Below, in pieces: positions 41,345-49,913 of a DNA stretch of 64,000 bases. The DNA is taken from positions 2,183,920 through 2,247,919 of the forward strand of contig NZ_KQ033912.1 of the NCBI RefSeq assembly GCF_000969835.1. The letters are read 5' to 3'. Within the stretch, counting starts at the first letter, position 1. Each line of letters opens with the position of its first letter. This DNA is from Parabacteroides goldsteinii DSM 19448 = WAL 12034 (GTDB lineage Bacteria > Bacteroidota > Bacteroidia > Bacteroidales > Tannerellaceae). The notes beneath the pieces are model-generated. The model did not search any database and had not been told where the DNA came from. It saw only the letters and a list, made by a program, of their open reading frames with translations. The position numbers and the translations under genes were made by a program.

Positions 41345-44131
41345 ATGAAGCTATTCCTCATAGACGCGTATGCACTGATCTATCGGTCGTACTACGCATT
41401 TCTTAAAAATCCGCGTATCAACTCGAAAGGCATGAACACTTCTGCCATTTTCGGTTTTATCAACAGTCTGGAAGACGTTCTGAAACGCGAGAACCCGACG
41501 CATATCGCCGTGGCTTTCGACCCGAAAGGCCCGACCTTCCGTCACGAAGCCTACGAGTTATACAAGGCACAGCGGGAAGAAACCCCAGAAGTGATCCGGC
41601 AATCCGTTCCTATTATAAAGGATATTATAGAAGCATACAATATCCCTATACTGGAAGTCCCCCGCTTTGAAGCAGACGATGTGATCGGCACCGTATCGAA
41701 GCAGGCCGAGAAAGAGGGATTCGAAGTTTATATGATGACACCCGACAAAGACTACGGCCAGCTGGTATCCGAACATATATTTATGTACCGCCCCAAGTTC
41801 GGAGGCGACTACGAGGTGATGGGCGTCAAAGAAGTCCTGAATAAATACTCGCTGACTTCGGTCGACCAGGTGATCGACCTGCTGGGTCTGATGGGTGACA
41901 GTTCCGATAACATTCCCGGCTGCCCGGGTGTCGGAGAGAAGACGGCGCAGAAACTTCTCGAGGAATATGGCTCGATCGAAAATCTGTTGGAGAATACCGA
42001 CAAGCTGAAAGGCGCCCTCCAGAAGAGAGTGACGGAGAATGCCGAACAAATCCGCTTCTCCAAATTCCTGGCAACGATCAAGACGGACGTCCCCATCCAG
42101 TTCGATGCCGCGAAATGCGTCCGTGAAAAACCGAACGAAACCCGTCTGACCGAGATTTACACGGAATTAGAATTCAGAACATTTATTAACAAAATGACAG
42201 GCGAAGAGAAAAAGCCCGCCCCCGCCCCGCAGAAGGTAGCAGCGAAAGGCCCTGTTCAAGGCAATCTCTTTGACTTATTTGCGACCGAGGAGCCGAGTGT
42301 TCCAAAATATTCGACTCTCGCGAGCTTAAAAACGACCCTTCATGTATATAAAACCGTTGATACTGAAGAAGAAATGGCTAAATTAGGCCGTTTTTTAGCA
42401 GATCAGGATTTTTTCGCTTTTGACACGGAAACAGATGGCATTGACCCGCTTACTGCCGGATTGGTCGGAATGTCGTTCGCGGTGAAGGAAAACGAAGCCT
42501 GGTACGTCCCGGTTCCGGCCGACAAGGAAGAAGCTACGAAAGTTGTCGCCCACTTCTCCCCTGCCCTCCAAAATCGCAAATCACAGAAAATCGGACAAAA
42601 CATCAAATTCGATATGATCGTCCTCCGCAAGTATGGAGTCCGCGTGGCCGGTCCGTTATTCGACACGATGATCGCCCACTACCTGCTGAACCCGGAACTT
42701 CGTCACGGGATGGACTACCTGGCGGAAACGTATCTCAAATATAAACCCGTCCCCATCTCGCAGTTGATCGGTCCGAAAGGGAAAAACCAGCTTTGCATGC
42801 GCGACGTCCCTCTCGCCCAGATCGCCGAGTACGCCGCCGAAGATGCCGACGTCACCCTCAAGCTCAAAAACTTCTTTGCCCCCGAATTGAAGAAAGCCGG
42901 TATCGAGTCTCTCTTCTTCGACATCGAAATGCCTTTAATATATGTATTGGTAGAAATGGAGGTGACAGGCGTCAAGCTCGACACGGTTGCGTTGAAGCAG
43001 TCATCGGAAGAACTGACCGCCGCACTCAACAATCTGGAAAAAGAGATTTACGAACTGGCAGGAGTCAAATTCAATATCAATTCCAGCAAACAGGTGGGCG
43101 AAGTCCTTTTCGAACATCTCAAGATCGAAGAGAAAGCCAAAAAGACAAAAACAGGCAGTTACAGTACGAGCGAAGATATTCTGGAAAAAATGCGTTCCAA
43201 ACACCCGGTGGTAGGCAAGCTGCTGGAATATCGCGGACTGAAAAAACTGTTGAGTACCTATATAGATGCCCTTCCCGAACTGATTAATCCGGAAACAGGC
43301 AAGATCCATACCTCGTTCAACCAGACCGTCACGGCTACCGGCCGCCTGAGTTCGACGAATCCGAATCTCCAGAATATCCCTATCCGCGACGAACTGGGAC
43401 GTGAGATCCGTAAAGCATTCATTCCCGACAACGAAGATTGCACCTTCTTCTCGGCGGACTACTCGCAGATCGAACTCCGCATCATGGCCCATCTGAGCCA
43501 GGACGAGCACATGATCGAAGCCTTCCGCAGCGGCGCCGATATCCACTCCGCAACCGCTGCCAAGATATATGGCATCCCGGTAGAGGAAGTGACCGGCGAC
43601 ATGCGCCGCAAGGCAAAAACGGCCAATTTCGGGATCATCTACGGCATCTCCATATTCGGACTTGCCGAACGGCTGAACATTCCCCGGGCAGAATCCAAAG
43701 AGCTTATAGAAGGTTATTTCAAAAGCTATCCGGGTATCCGCGATTACATGGACGAGAGTATCCGCATCGCAAAAGAAAAAGGCTATGTCGAAACGATATT
43801 CAAACGCAAACGTTACCTGCCGGACATCAATTCGCACAACGCCATCGTACGCGGTTATGCCGAACGAAATGCGATCAACGCCCCTATCCAGGGTAGCGCC
43901 GCCGACATCATCAAGGTAGCGATGGTACGCATCTACAACCGTTTCGAAGAAGAAGGTCTGAAAAGCAAAATGATCCTTCAGGTACACGACGAACTCAACT
44001 TCAACGTCTGCCAAGACGAGCAGGAAAAAGTACGTCAGATCGTCCTCGAAGAAATGGAAAACGCCATCCAGCTCCAAGTCCCCCTGATCGCCGACTGCGG
44101 TGAAGGGAAGAACTGGCTGGAGGCACATTAA
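41345..44131 (+). CDS. polA: DNA polymerase I
   Basis: The 928-residue protein has all three activities by motif. The 5'-3' exonuclease (about 1-290) has FLIDAYALIYRSYYAF, RFEADDVIGT and GDSSDNIPGCPGVGEKTA. The 3'-5' exonuclease keeps its catalytic acids in DTETDG (Asp360, Glu362), GQNIKFDM and YAAEDADVT, so proofreading should be intact, unlike in Bacillus or Thermus enzymes. The polymerase has motif A DYSQIELRIMAH (about 705), motif B RRKAKTANFGIIYGIS and motif C QVHDEL (about 880). A GTG at 41333 would add four residues, but the ATG at 41345 (MKLFLIDAYALIY) is the standard start. Very long antisense open frames across this gene are shadows. Confidence 0.97.
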   Translation: MKLFLIDAYALIYRSYYAFLKNPRINSKGMNTSAIFGFINSLEDVLKRENPTHIAVAFDPKGPTFRHEAYELYKAQREETPEVIRQSVPIIKDIIEAYNIPILEVPRFEADDVIGTVSKQAEKEGFEVYMMTPDKDYGQLVSEHIFMYRPKFGGDYEVMGVKEVLNKYSLTSVDQVIDLLGLMGDSSDNIPGCPGVGEKTAQKLLEEYGSIENLLENTDKLKGALQKRVTENAEQIRFSKFLATIKTDVPIQFDAAKCVREKPNETRLTEIYTELEFRTFINKMTGEEKKPAPAPQKVAAKGPVQGNLFDLFATEEPSVPKYSTLASLKTTLHVYKTVDTEEEMAKLGRFLADQDFFAFDTETDGIDPLTAGLVGMSFAVKENEAWYVPVPADKEEATKVVAHFSPALQNRKSQKIGQNIKFDMIVLRKYGVRVAGPLFDTMIAHYLLNPELRHGMDYLAETYLKYKPVPISQLIGPKGKNQLCMRDVPLAQIAEYAAEDADVTLKLKNFFAPELKKAGIESLFFDIEMPLIYVLVEMEVTGVKLDTVALKQSSEELTAALNNLEKEIYELAGVKFNINSSKQVGEVLFEHLKIEEKAKKTKTGSYSTSEDILEKMRSKHPVVGKLLEYRGLKKLLSTYIDALPELINPETGKIHTSFNQTVTATGRLSSTNPNLQNIPIRDELGREIRKAFIPDNEDCTFFSADYSQIELRIMAHLSQDEHMIEAFRSGADIHSATAAKIYGIPVEEVTGDMRRKAKTANFGIIYGISIFGLAERLNIPRAESKELIEGYFKSYPGIRDYMDESIRIAKEKGYVETIFKRKRYLPDINSHNAIVRGYAERNAINAPIQGSAADIIKVAMVRIYNRFEEEGLKSKMILQVHDELNFNVCQDEQEKVRQIVLEEMENAIQLQVPLIADCGEGKNWLEAH

Positions 44132-44159
44132 ACAGAGGTCTGATAAAACATACTAGTAT

Positions 44160-44532
44160 ATGAAATACCTCATTCTTGCCCTGGCATTATCGTTCGTTTG
44201 CTCCTGTAAGCAAACGAACGATAAAAACATACAACTGGTCACAGTCGACGTCGCAAAGAACTATCCACCCAAAGAAGTCTGGTTGCAAGATATCGCCGAA
44301 ATGGTGCGAACCGGTCTATCGCAACCGTGCCATAAACAACCGCGAGATGGACCCGAAGTTCATCAACACTACAGCTGTCCCCTACGGCTACGGCCTGATC
44401 GAACTGAATGCCATGGACCTGGCAGAAGCCTACGCCAATAACCAGATAACGGACGAGAAACTGAAAGAAATAGCCTCCAACCTAAAGGAAGAAGATAACC
44501 CGGTCTTGATGATCCTGAAATTCAAAAACTAA
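44160..44532 (+). pseudogene. Decayed 6-bladed beta-propeller lipoprotein, frameshifted with its centre lost
   Basis: The first frame (from ATG 44160) encodes a lipoprotein signal with VCSC, then VTVDVAKNYPPKEVWLQDIAE, the usual start of Bacteroidales 6-bladed beta-propeller lipoproteins. Around 44310-44340 the coding sense moves to the +1 frame, which continues INTTAVPYGYGLIELNAMD ... LKEEDNPVLMILKFKN to a stop at 44532. That end resembles the normal C-terminus of the same family. An intact gene would be about 370-400 codons, so most of the propeller is gone and the ends are joined out of frame. An intact gene of possibly related type follows at 44600. Confidence 0.7.
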
Positions 44533-44599
44533 AAGACAGACGGATAGTGCATGAAACAGCATCAGTATAATACGGTAATATGAAATAAATCAAAGAAAG

Positions 44600-45619
44600 A
44601 TGACTAAAAGAAACATTTTATCTGTTCTATTCGCAGGTTTACTGGCCAGCAGTTGTTCGGGGCCGGAAGTGAGATTAGAAAAGATCGACCCATACGCAGT
44701 CTCACAAATCTCAATCGAAGAAGAGGCATTGGCCGATCTCCCGGACCTATTCGCTCCTCCCCTGCATCTGCTGAACGATACATTACTCTGCCTGCTGAAC
44801 CAGCAAGATGCCTCCTCCATCCGTATCTTCCAGACTACAGGCAAAGAAATGAACCAGTATACACTAAAAAAGAAAGACACCGCCATCGTCATATCTCCCG
44901 ACAAGAATTTACAGGCCCGGCTCGAATATCTGAACCCGGCCAACAACGTCTATTACGAACTCGCTGTAGACCGCGGAGAAATGTCGATCGCCGATTTCAC
45001 CCGCCTGCGGTTAGGTAAATTCTCGCCCAAAGAAGCGTTCAAGGTAGGCGATAAACTATTTGTTGGTCTCGGCCCTTACCTCAAAGGACTACTCAGTGTT
45101 TTCGACAAAGACAAACAAAGCAAAGAAATCAACTTCTTCGGAAATTATCCCATTGCCGGCACGGAATATCAATACCAGGAATACCTCGACTATTTCCAGG
45201 GACACCTGGCCCGGCACGACAACCAGTTCATATACGCCAGCACCTATTTCGGTTATATCGCTTCCTATTCTTACGAAAACGAACGCCTGACCAAACAATG
45301 GGAAAAGCAAACGTCCGACTTCCTGTACCAAAGGGTAAACAACCGCATCGAATTCGACAACCTTCACCACGAGGGATTCGGATGCATCACAGCCGGAAAA
45401 GAACATATCTACGCCTTCAGCCAGTACCTGTCGGAAAAACAGATGAAAGAAAACGGAATATTAGTATTCGACAAAAGCGGAAAGCTACTCTCCTGCCTCC
45501 GGATAAAAAACCCGGTCGTCTACCTGGTAACAGACAGCCGTGAGGAAAATTTATATGCCGTCTCTTACGACATAGAAGAACAACATTTGTACCTAAGCAA
45601 GTTAAAAACAACCCTATAA
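44600..45619 (+). CDS. TolB-like/6-bladed beta-propeller lipoprotein
   Basis: The 339-residue protein has a lipoprotein signal peptide with lipobox ASSC (Cys19). The rest is beta-rich, with blade-like repeats such as LPDLFAPPLHLLNDTLLCLL, FKVGDKLFVGLGPYLKGLLSVF and GILVFDKSGKLLSCLRI, resembling the BF3164/TolB-like propeller lipoproteins of Bacteroidales. Function is unknown. These proteins are often found near sigma/anti-sigma or peptide loci, but not here. It follows the decayed propeller gene and precedes a 220-bp stretch with a possible small frame and a repeated promoter. Confidence 0.72.
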   Translation: MTKRNILSVLFAGLLASSCSGPEVRLEKIDPYAVSQISIEEEALADLPDLFAPPLHLLNDTLLCLLNQQDASSIRIFQTTGKEMNQYTLKKKDTAIVISPDKNLQARLEYLNPANNVYYELAVDRGEMSIADFTRLRLGKFSPKEAFKVGDKLFVGLGPYLKGLLSVFDKDKQSKEINFFGNYPIAGTEYQYQEYLDYFQGHLARHDNQFIYASTYFGYIASYSYENERLTKQWEKQTSDFLYQRVNNRIEFDNLHHEGFGCITAGKEHIYAFSQYLSEKQMKENGILVFDKSGKLLSCLRIKNPVVYLVTDSREENLYAVSYDIEEQHLYLSKLKTTL

Positions 45620-45630
45620 ACCCACCGATT

Positions 45631-45750
45631 ATGTCACTCTACGATTACATCTGGAAAATAATGCTGCGTAAAATCCCTTACGAAAAAGAAGGCACCCGCT
45701 ACACCGCAGGTCACAGGCATCTGGCCTTCTCCCGCAGCAGCATAAATTAA
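45631..45750 (+). CDS. Possible 39-residue small protein
   Basis: An ATG 11 bases after the propeller lipoprotein stop opens a 39-codon frame beginning MSLYDYIWKIMLRKIP, basic and weakly amphipathic, ending SRSSIN before TAA. I know no family for it. It may be a real small gene in the same transcript, the remains of a longer gene, or chance. Confidence 0.3.
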   Translation: MSLYDYIWKIMLRKIPYEKEGTRYTAGHRHLAFSRSSIN

Positions 45751-45784
45751 CTGTAAAAACCAGGATAATCCCTGTTCTTGAAGA

Positions 45785-45813
45785 ATATACAAGAAAGAAT
45801 GGTTATCTTTGCC
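45785..45813 (+). repeat. 29-bp promoter-bearing repeat, copy 1
   Basis: This segment is identical at all 29 positions to 46805-46833. It contains AGAATGGTTATCTTTGCC, whose TATCTTTG (45804-45811) fits the -7 consensus. A CTTG at 45777-45780 lies 23 bases upstream as a weak -33. The DUF3791 gene starts 24 bases after the repeat. Confidence 0.8.
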
Positions 45814-45837
45814 AACTCCAATTAACAACAAAAATCT

Positions 45838-46074
45838 ATGAGCGATGCAGAATATAATAATATGACACCCCGGCAAATGGAATTTGCTGTTTTTTGTGTG
45901 ATGTGCGTTGCTGAAGAACTGCAAAAACCGGCAACAGAAATATATGACCTCATGATGCAAAACCGGGTTCTGCAAGACTATATCGTCGAGTTTTATGATG
46001 TACTACACACACAAAGCCGGGAATATATAGTGGAAGATATTATCAACTTAATGAAAGAAAATCAGATCCTATGA
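45838..46074 (+). CDS. DUF3791 family protein, first copy in a DUF3791-DUF3990-DUF3791 cassette
   Basis: The 78-residue protein is helical and acidic, with MEFAVFCVMCVAEELQKPAT in its first half and a C-terminal helix VEDIINLMKENQIL. This matches the DUF3791 family, small proteins found next to DUF3990 genes in Bacteroidales and Firmicutes. Its ATG lies 27 bases after a TATCTTTG motif. The stop codon overlaps the start of the DUF3990 gene (ATGA), as in toxin-antitoxin pairs. I infer an antitoxin or adaptor role; no activity is known to me. Confidence 0.75.
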   Translation: MSDAEYNNMTPRQMEFAVFCVMCVAEELQKPATEIYDLMMQNRVLQDYIVEFYDVLHTQSREYIVEDIINLMKENQIL

Positions 46075-46556
46075 TTGTTTATCACGGTTCATATTGCAGG
46101 GTGGAGAGGCCGGAACTCACTTTCTCCCGGGAAAAGTTAGACTTTGGTAAAGGCTTCTATATAACCCCTATCCGCGAGCAGGCAGAACGTTGGAGCAAAC
46201 GTTTTCTAAGAGCCCGAAAAGCAGCTATACTCAATGTATACGAACTGGATGAAAATCTTTTAAAGTCCTCCGGCTTCAAGGTAAAAACATTTACTGCCTA
46301 TGATGAAGAATGGCTGGATTTTATATTCGCTTGCCGGAAGGGAGAAACTATTTATCTACAATACGATGTAATAATCGGAGGTGTGGCGAATGATAATGTG
46401 TTTGCCACATTGGATGCTTATTTTTCAGGATATATGAGTAAAGACATTGCATTGGACAGGTTGAAATATGAAAAGCCTAACCATCAGATTTGCATATTGA
46501 ATGATGCTATCCTGGAGCAATATCTGGTATTTAAAGAAGCAATCGATTTGATATAA
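46071..46556 (+). CDS. DUF3990 family protein, putative ADP-ribosyltransferase-fold toxin
   Basis: The 161-residue protein begins MIVYHGSYCRVERPEL and contains DFGKGFYITPIREQAERW, both typical of DUF3990. The family is thought to share the ADP-ribosyltransferase fold, where the early HGS segment and the GKGFYIT strand would line the NAD pocket. Later segments include FIFACRKGETIYLQYDVIIGGVANDNVF. The N-terminal strand and His are visible, but I cannot assign the third catalytic residue without alignment. It sits between two DUF3791 genes, overlapping the first by 4 bases and preceding the second by 6. Confidence 0.75.
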   Translation: MIVYHGSYCRVERPELTFSREKLDFGKGFYITPIREQAERWSKRFLRARKAAILNVYELDENLLKSSGFKVKTFTAYDEEWLDFIFACRKGETIYLQYDVIIGGVANDNVFATLDAYFSGYMSKDIALDRLKYEKPNHQICILNDAILEQYLVFKEAIDLI

Positions 46557-46562
46557 AAAGTT

Positions 46563-46775
46563 ATGGATGCAGTCGGAACATTAAAGCTATTGAAATATGC
46601 ACGAATCATCAAAGGGTTCGCAGAGCAAATGAAAATACCTTACGCAAAAGCTATGGATTTATTTTTCCATTCCCTTACATTTCAATTATTGCAGGATGGA
46701 GAAGCCGATTTACATTGCCGAAGCGATTTGTATCTGATAGACGAACTCAAGTTGGAAATCTACGGGAAACTATGA
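46563..46775 (+). CDS. DUF3791-like small protein, second copy in the cassette
   Basis: The 70-residue protein (KYARIIKGFAEQMKIPYAKA, then LYLIDELKLEIYGKL) is helical and resembles DUF3791 in pattern: a long first helix, a short proline-containing turn and a C-terminal helix. It differs widely in sequence from the first copy. It begins 6 bases after the DUF3990 stop, so all three genes are probably co-transcribed. Two small partners around one possible enzyme suggest that they bind it, perhaps as inhibitor and specificity factor. This is inference. Confidence 0.65.
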   Translation: MDAVGTLKLLKYARIIKGFAEQMKIPYAKAMDLFFHSLTFQLLQDGEADLHCRSDLYLIDELKLEIYGKL

Positions 46776-46804
46776 ATAACCTCTTCAATAAATGAAAATT
46801 GCAC

Positions 46805-46833
46805 ATATACAAGAAAGAATGGTTATCTTTGCC
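46805..46833 (+). repeat. 29-bp promoter-bearing repeat, copy 2
   Basis: This is the exact copy of 45785-45813. TATCTTTG is at 46824-46831, with ATTG at 46798-46801 as a weak -33 (22-base spacer). It should serve as the promoter of ychF, whose ATG lies 76 bases further on. The two copies bracket the DUF3791-DUF3990-DUF3791 cassette. Confidence 0.8.
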
Positions 46834-46909
46834 CGCTGAAAAAGTCTGCCGGACGGCAGCTTCCGAGATGAAACAATACGAATAGATAATAAAAACAACA
46901 TACTAATTT

Positions 46910-48013
46910 ATGGCATTACAATGTGGCATCGTAGGTCTTCCGAACGTTGGGAAGTCTACCCTTTTTAACTGCTTATCAAATGCAAAAGCACAATCAGCAA
47001 ACTTCCCGTTCTGTACGATCGAACCGAACGTTGGTGTAATTACCGTTCCCGACGAGCGTCTGAACAAACTGGCGGAAATTGAACATCCGCAACGAGTGAT
47101 CCCGACAACCGTCGAAATCGTCGACATCGCCGGCCTGGTGAAAGGTGCCAGCAAGGGCGAAGGGCTGGGTAACAAATTCTTGGCCAATATCCGCGAAACC
47201 GATGCAATTCTCCATGTCTTGCGCTGCTTCGACGACGACAACATCGTGCATGTAGATGGCAAGGTAGACCCTGTGCGCGATAAAGAAATCATCGACGCCG
47301 AACTCCAAATCAAAGACCTCGAAACCATCGAAAGTCGCATCGCCAAAGTGCAGAAACAGGCCCAGACAGGCGGCGACAAACAAGCCAAGCAAGCCTACGA
47401 AGTATTAGTCAAATACAAAGAAGCCTTGGAACAGGGTAGAAGCGCGCGTACGGTCACCTTCGAGACCAAAGACGAGCAGAAGATCGCCCACGACCTCTTC
47501 CTGCTGACCAGCAAACCGGTCATGTACATCTGCAACGTCGACGAAGCGAGTGCTGTCAGCGGCAATAAATATGTCGAAGCCGTACGCGAAGCCGTCAAAG
47601 ACGAAGATGCGCAGATCCTGGTGGTGGCCGCCAAGATCGAAAGCGAAATCGCCGAGTTCGAAACGTATGAAGAACGCCAGATGTTCCTCCAAGAGATCGG
47701 GCTGGAAGAGTCGGGCGTGAACCGCCTCATCAAATCGGCCTACCGCTTGCTGAACCTGCAAACCTTCCTGACCGCCGGTCCCAACGAATGCCGTGCCTGG
47801 ACGTTCCTGAAAGGCTGGAAAGCCCCGCAATGTGCCGGTGTGATCCATACCGACTTCGAGAAAGGTTTCATCCGTGCCGAAGTAATCAAATACGACGACT
47901 ATATCCACTACGGCTCGGAAACCGCCGTGAAAGAAGCCGGCAAGATGAGCGTAGAAGGCAAGGAATATGTCGTACAGGATGGAGATATCATGCACTTCCG
48001 ATTCAACGTGTAA
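46910..48013 (+). CDS. ychF: Redox-regulated ATPase/GTPase YchF (Obg family)
   Basis: The 367-residue Obg-family P-loop protein has G1 GLPNVGKSTLFN at residues 7-18, G3 VDIAGLVKGASKGEG, a coiled-coil insert (about 130-200) and a C-terminal TGS domain ending in KEYVVQDGDIMHFRFNV. The G4 position shows CNVDE rather than NKxD, which matches the family's preference for ATP over GTP. YchF associates with ribosomes and dampens oxidative stress responses. Length is normal and a terminator follows. Confidence 0.96.
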   Translation: MALQCGIVGLPNVGKSTLFNCLSNAKAQSANFPFCTIEPNVGVITVPDERLNKLAEIEHPQRVIPTTVEIVDIAGLVKGASKGEGLGNKFLANIRETDAILHVLRCFDDDNIVHVDGKVDPVRDKEIIDAELQIKDLETIESRIAKVQKQAQTGGDKQAKQAYEVLVKYKEALEQGRSARTVTFETKDEQKIAHDLFLLTSKPVMYICNVDEASAVSGNKYVEAVREAVKDEDAQILVVAAKIESEIAEFETYEERQMFLQEIGLEESGVNRLIKSAYRLLNLQTFLTAGPNECRAWTFLKGWKAPQCAGVIHTDFEKGFIRAEVIKYDDYIHYGSETAVKEAGKMSVEGKEYVVQDGDIMHFRFNV

Positions 48014-48018
48014 AAAAT

Positions 48019-48057
48019 AAAATAGCGGTACCAGTCACACGATGGCACCGCTATTTT
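48019..48057 (+). terminator. Terminator of ychF
   Basis: AAAATAGCGGTACC (48019-48032) pairs with GGCACCGCTATTTT (48044-48057) with one mismatch across an 11-base loop. It starts 6 bases after the ychF stop. The T-tract within the right arm also lets it work for the minus-strand transcript. Confidence 0.75.
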
Positions 48058-48073
48058 CACCTTCACAACATTA

Positions 48074-48202
48074 CTACTTATCGCCTATCGTCACCTCTCC
48101 TTTTCCTGTCTCCCAATAAGAATGGAATCCGATGGGTAACGTGTATTCACAATACTTATCTTTCAAACGTGGTTCCATCATAAAATAATCAGCAATAGGC
48201 AT
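48074..48202 (-). CDS. Possible small protein or displaced 3' coding fragment (up to 42 residues)
   Basis: In the frame just offset from the end of the MG2-like gene, an ATG at 48202 (or 48181) opens a frame with protein-like sequence: MEPRLKDKYCEYTLPIGF, then HSYWETGKGEVTIGDK and a TAG. The frame stays open well upstream inside the neighbouring gene. It may be a small gene overlapping its neighbour, or the original end of that gene displaced by a frameshift. I do not recognise it. Confidence 0.3.
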   Translation of the reverse strand: MPIADYFMMEPRLKDKYCEYTLPIGFHSYWETGKGEVTIGDK

Positions 48203-49913
48203 CCACACAAACAACCCGTCCGTCTTCCAGTATCCCTTCCAACACAACCCGATAGTTTGAGTGAGATGAGGGCATGTCGAACGATATGGAAAACTCCTTT
48301 TCCAACTTTACCGCCGGATTCCAATAGAAGATCGTATCTTTATCCCTTCCTTTAACCTCCGATAGCTCTACACGTTTTTCAGATGAATCATCCACAGAAC
48401 GGGTAGAAATCACCAACGCATGTTGTGGTGTTATTGTCAAATTATTCCTATCCACAATCGGTGAACCTTCTCTTCCAAACATGGCCATCTTAGGACCGGA
48501 AATAACCCCCATAAAGGTAATAGCAGAAGGTTCTATCTGATTGATATCAAAATAAGGTTGCATCAACTCATCATTGAAAACCACCATACAACCATTCCCC
48601 TTAGGCGTTGTCCCGCCCGACAAAGCCCGATAAAAGTTCCGATATTTACTCATTCCCGGCAAACGAACCAACAACTCATCTGTAGTCGTTGCTTTCCTTT
48701 TTTCTATATCCTTCTTAGAAAGAGAAGAGGAACAATAGTGTTGATAACGGGAAAATCCTTTTTCGGAAGAAACCTTTTGCTTTCCATCTTCATCCAACCT
48801 GGTTGTTACCAGCCAATCGTCAGCTTCCGACAAAGCCGACTCATAAGGAATAGAAGGAACGACATAGCGGTTATTCAATACAGCTTCCATGTCATACCTC
48901 TTCCAAGATTGACGCATCACCGACAGGCCATCCTCAGGCACCTCCCCTTCCAACAAATCAGAAGTGAACAACATATTTGAATAGATACCTGAAGAACCTG
49001 CAACCTTCTTCTTGCCCGCCACTACCGCTATGGAAACGTAATTTTCTGAAGCAATCAGCGTACTATCCACTAAAAAGAAATGCAACGTCATCCGTTCCCC
49101 ATGCCGTTCGGCTTCGACCTTTATCTGTTCCTTCTCAGGTTGTCTCATGACAAGTAACCGTTCACTAAGCAAGCGATTCCTTCCATCCAACAAAAGCAAT
49201 TGGGAAACACCGGCAGGCAAACGATCCTTATCCAAACAAAGCAGTTCCTGCCCCGGTTTCCAGCTTGTCCAAGAAAGCAGTTCACCCCGCGTATGCAACA
49301 ACAGATACAAAGAATCGGTAGGATAGGCTACATGATCCGATTGTGTCACCTCTATAGCGATCTTATCCGATACTTCTTTCACCTGCAAAACATAGTTTTC
49401 TTGCTCCAAAAGTACCGTTTCTTGCTCTGCAATCGGGCATGCTTCTGCCAACACCTGAATCGTCTGCCGGAACAGGTACTCTTTATTCCCCGTATTCCTC
49501 ATATAATCCGTGTACCCTTGCACCCGATAACTACCCGCCTCCAACGTTTTAGGAAGCAACAAATAACCATGGAACAGATGTAACGAATCAGCACGCACCT
49601 TCGCCAGGCTCACCACCCGTTCTTCCCGGTCAACCAATTCCACATATACATAACCACTCTTCGTCACCGGCCGATGCGAAGCGGCATCCACCAGATAGGC
49701 TCTGAACCGGACCTGCTCGCCCGGTGCATACACCTGTTTGTCCAAATGCAGGTAAAGCTTTTCTTGCGGAAACAAGGCCAACTGGGTTTGTAACTTCTCG
49801 GCAACAATCTCTGCCGTTCGTCGTGCACAAAGCGAGCTGTCACGGGTTACCTTCTGAGCACTTAGTACCAGACACGAAAGCGACAGGACTAAATAAAACA
49901 TTACTTTTCTCAT
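48189..49913 (-). CDS. MG2-like envelope protein of the carboxypeptidase-regulatory/TonB-plug type
   Basis: The 574-residue protein has a signal peptide (LVLSLSCLVLSAQ). An MG2-type macroglobulin domain follows (about 45-150; EKLYLHLDKQVYAPGEQVRF, then GYVYVELVDREERVVSLAKV), then further beta-sandwich domains. Near the middle, DELLVRLPGMSKYRNFYRAL resembles the plug region that such proteins share with TonB receptors, but there is no barrel. These proteins are common in Bacteroidetes as surface or periplasmic proteins of unknown role. It stands alone with 494 bp of gene-free DNA upstream. The 3' end may be altered by a frameshift, because coding-like sequence continues past the stop in another frame. 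Confidence 0.7.
   Translation of the reverse strand: MRKVMFYLVLSLSCLVLSAQKVTRDSSLCARRTAEIVAEKLQTQLALFPQEKLYLHLDKQVYAPGEQVRFRAYLVDAASHRPVTKSGYVYVELVDREERVVSLAKVRADSLHLFHGYLLLPKTLEAGSYRVQGYTDYMRNTGNKEYLFRQTIQVLAEACPIAEQETVLLEQENYVLQVKEVSDKIAIEVTQSDHVAYPTDSLYLLLHTRGELLSWTSWKPGQELLCLDKDRLPAGVSQLLLLDGRNRLLSERLLVMRQPEKEQIKVEAERHGERMTLHFFLVDSTLIASENYVSIAVVAGKKKVAGSSGIYSNMLFTSDLLEGEVPEDGLSVMRQSWKRYDMEAVLNNRYVVPSIPYESALSEADDWLVTTRLDEDGKQKVSSEKGFSRYQHYCSSSLSKKDIEKRKATTTDELLVRLPGMSKYRNFYRALSGGTTPKGNGCMVVFNDELMQPYFDINQIEPSAITFMGVISGPKMAMFGREGSPIVDRNNLTITPQHALVISTRSVDDSSEKRVELSEVKGRDKDTIFYWNPAVKLEKEFSISFDMPSSHSNYRVVLEGILEDGRVVCVDAYC

Noticed and set aside
43001..44128. 375-codon open frame antisense to polA, and other long antisense frames in polA, the sialidase and the epimerase genes
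   Set aside because: They mirror the codon pattern of clear genes on the plus strand, have no recognisable domains and no promoter or start context.
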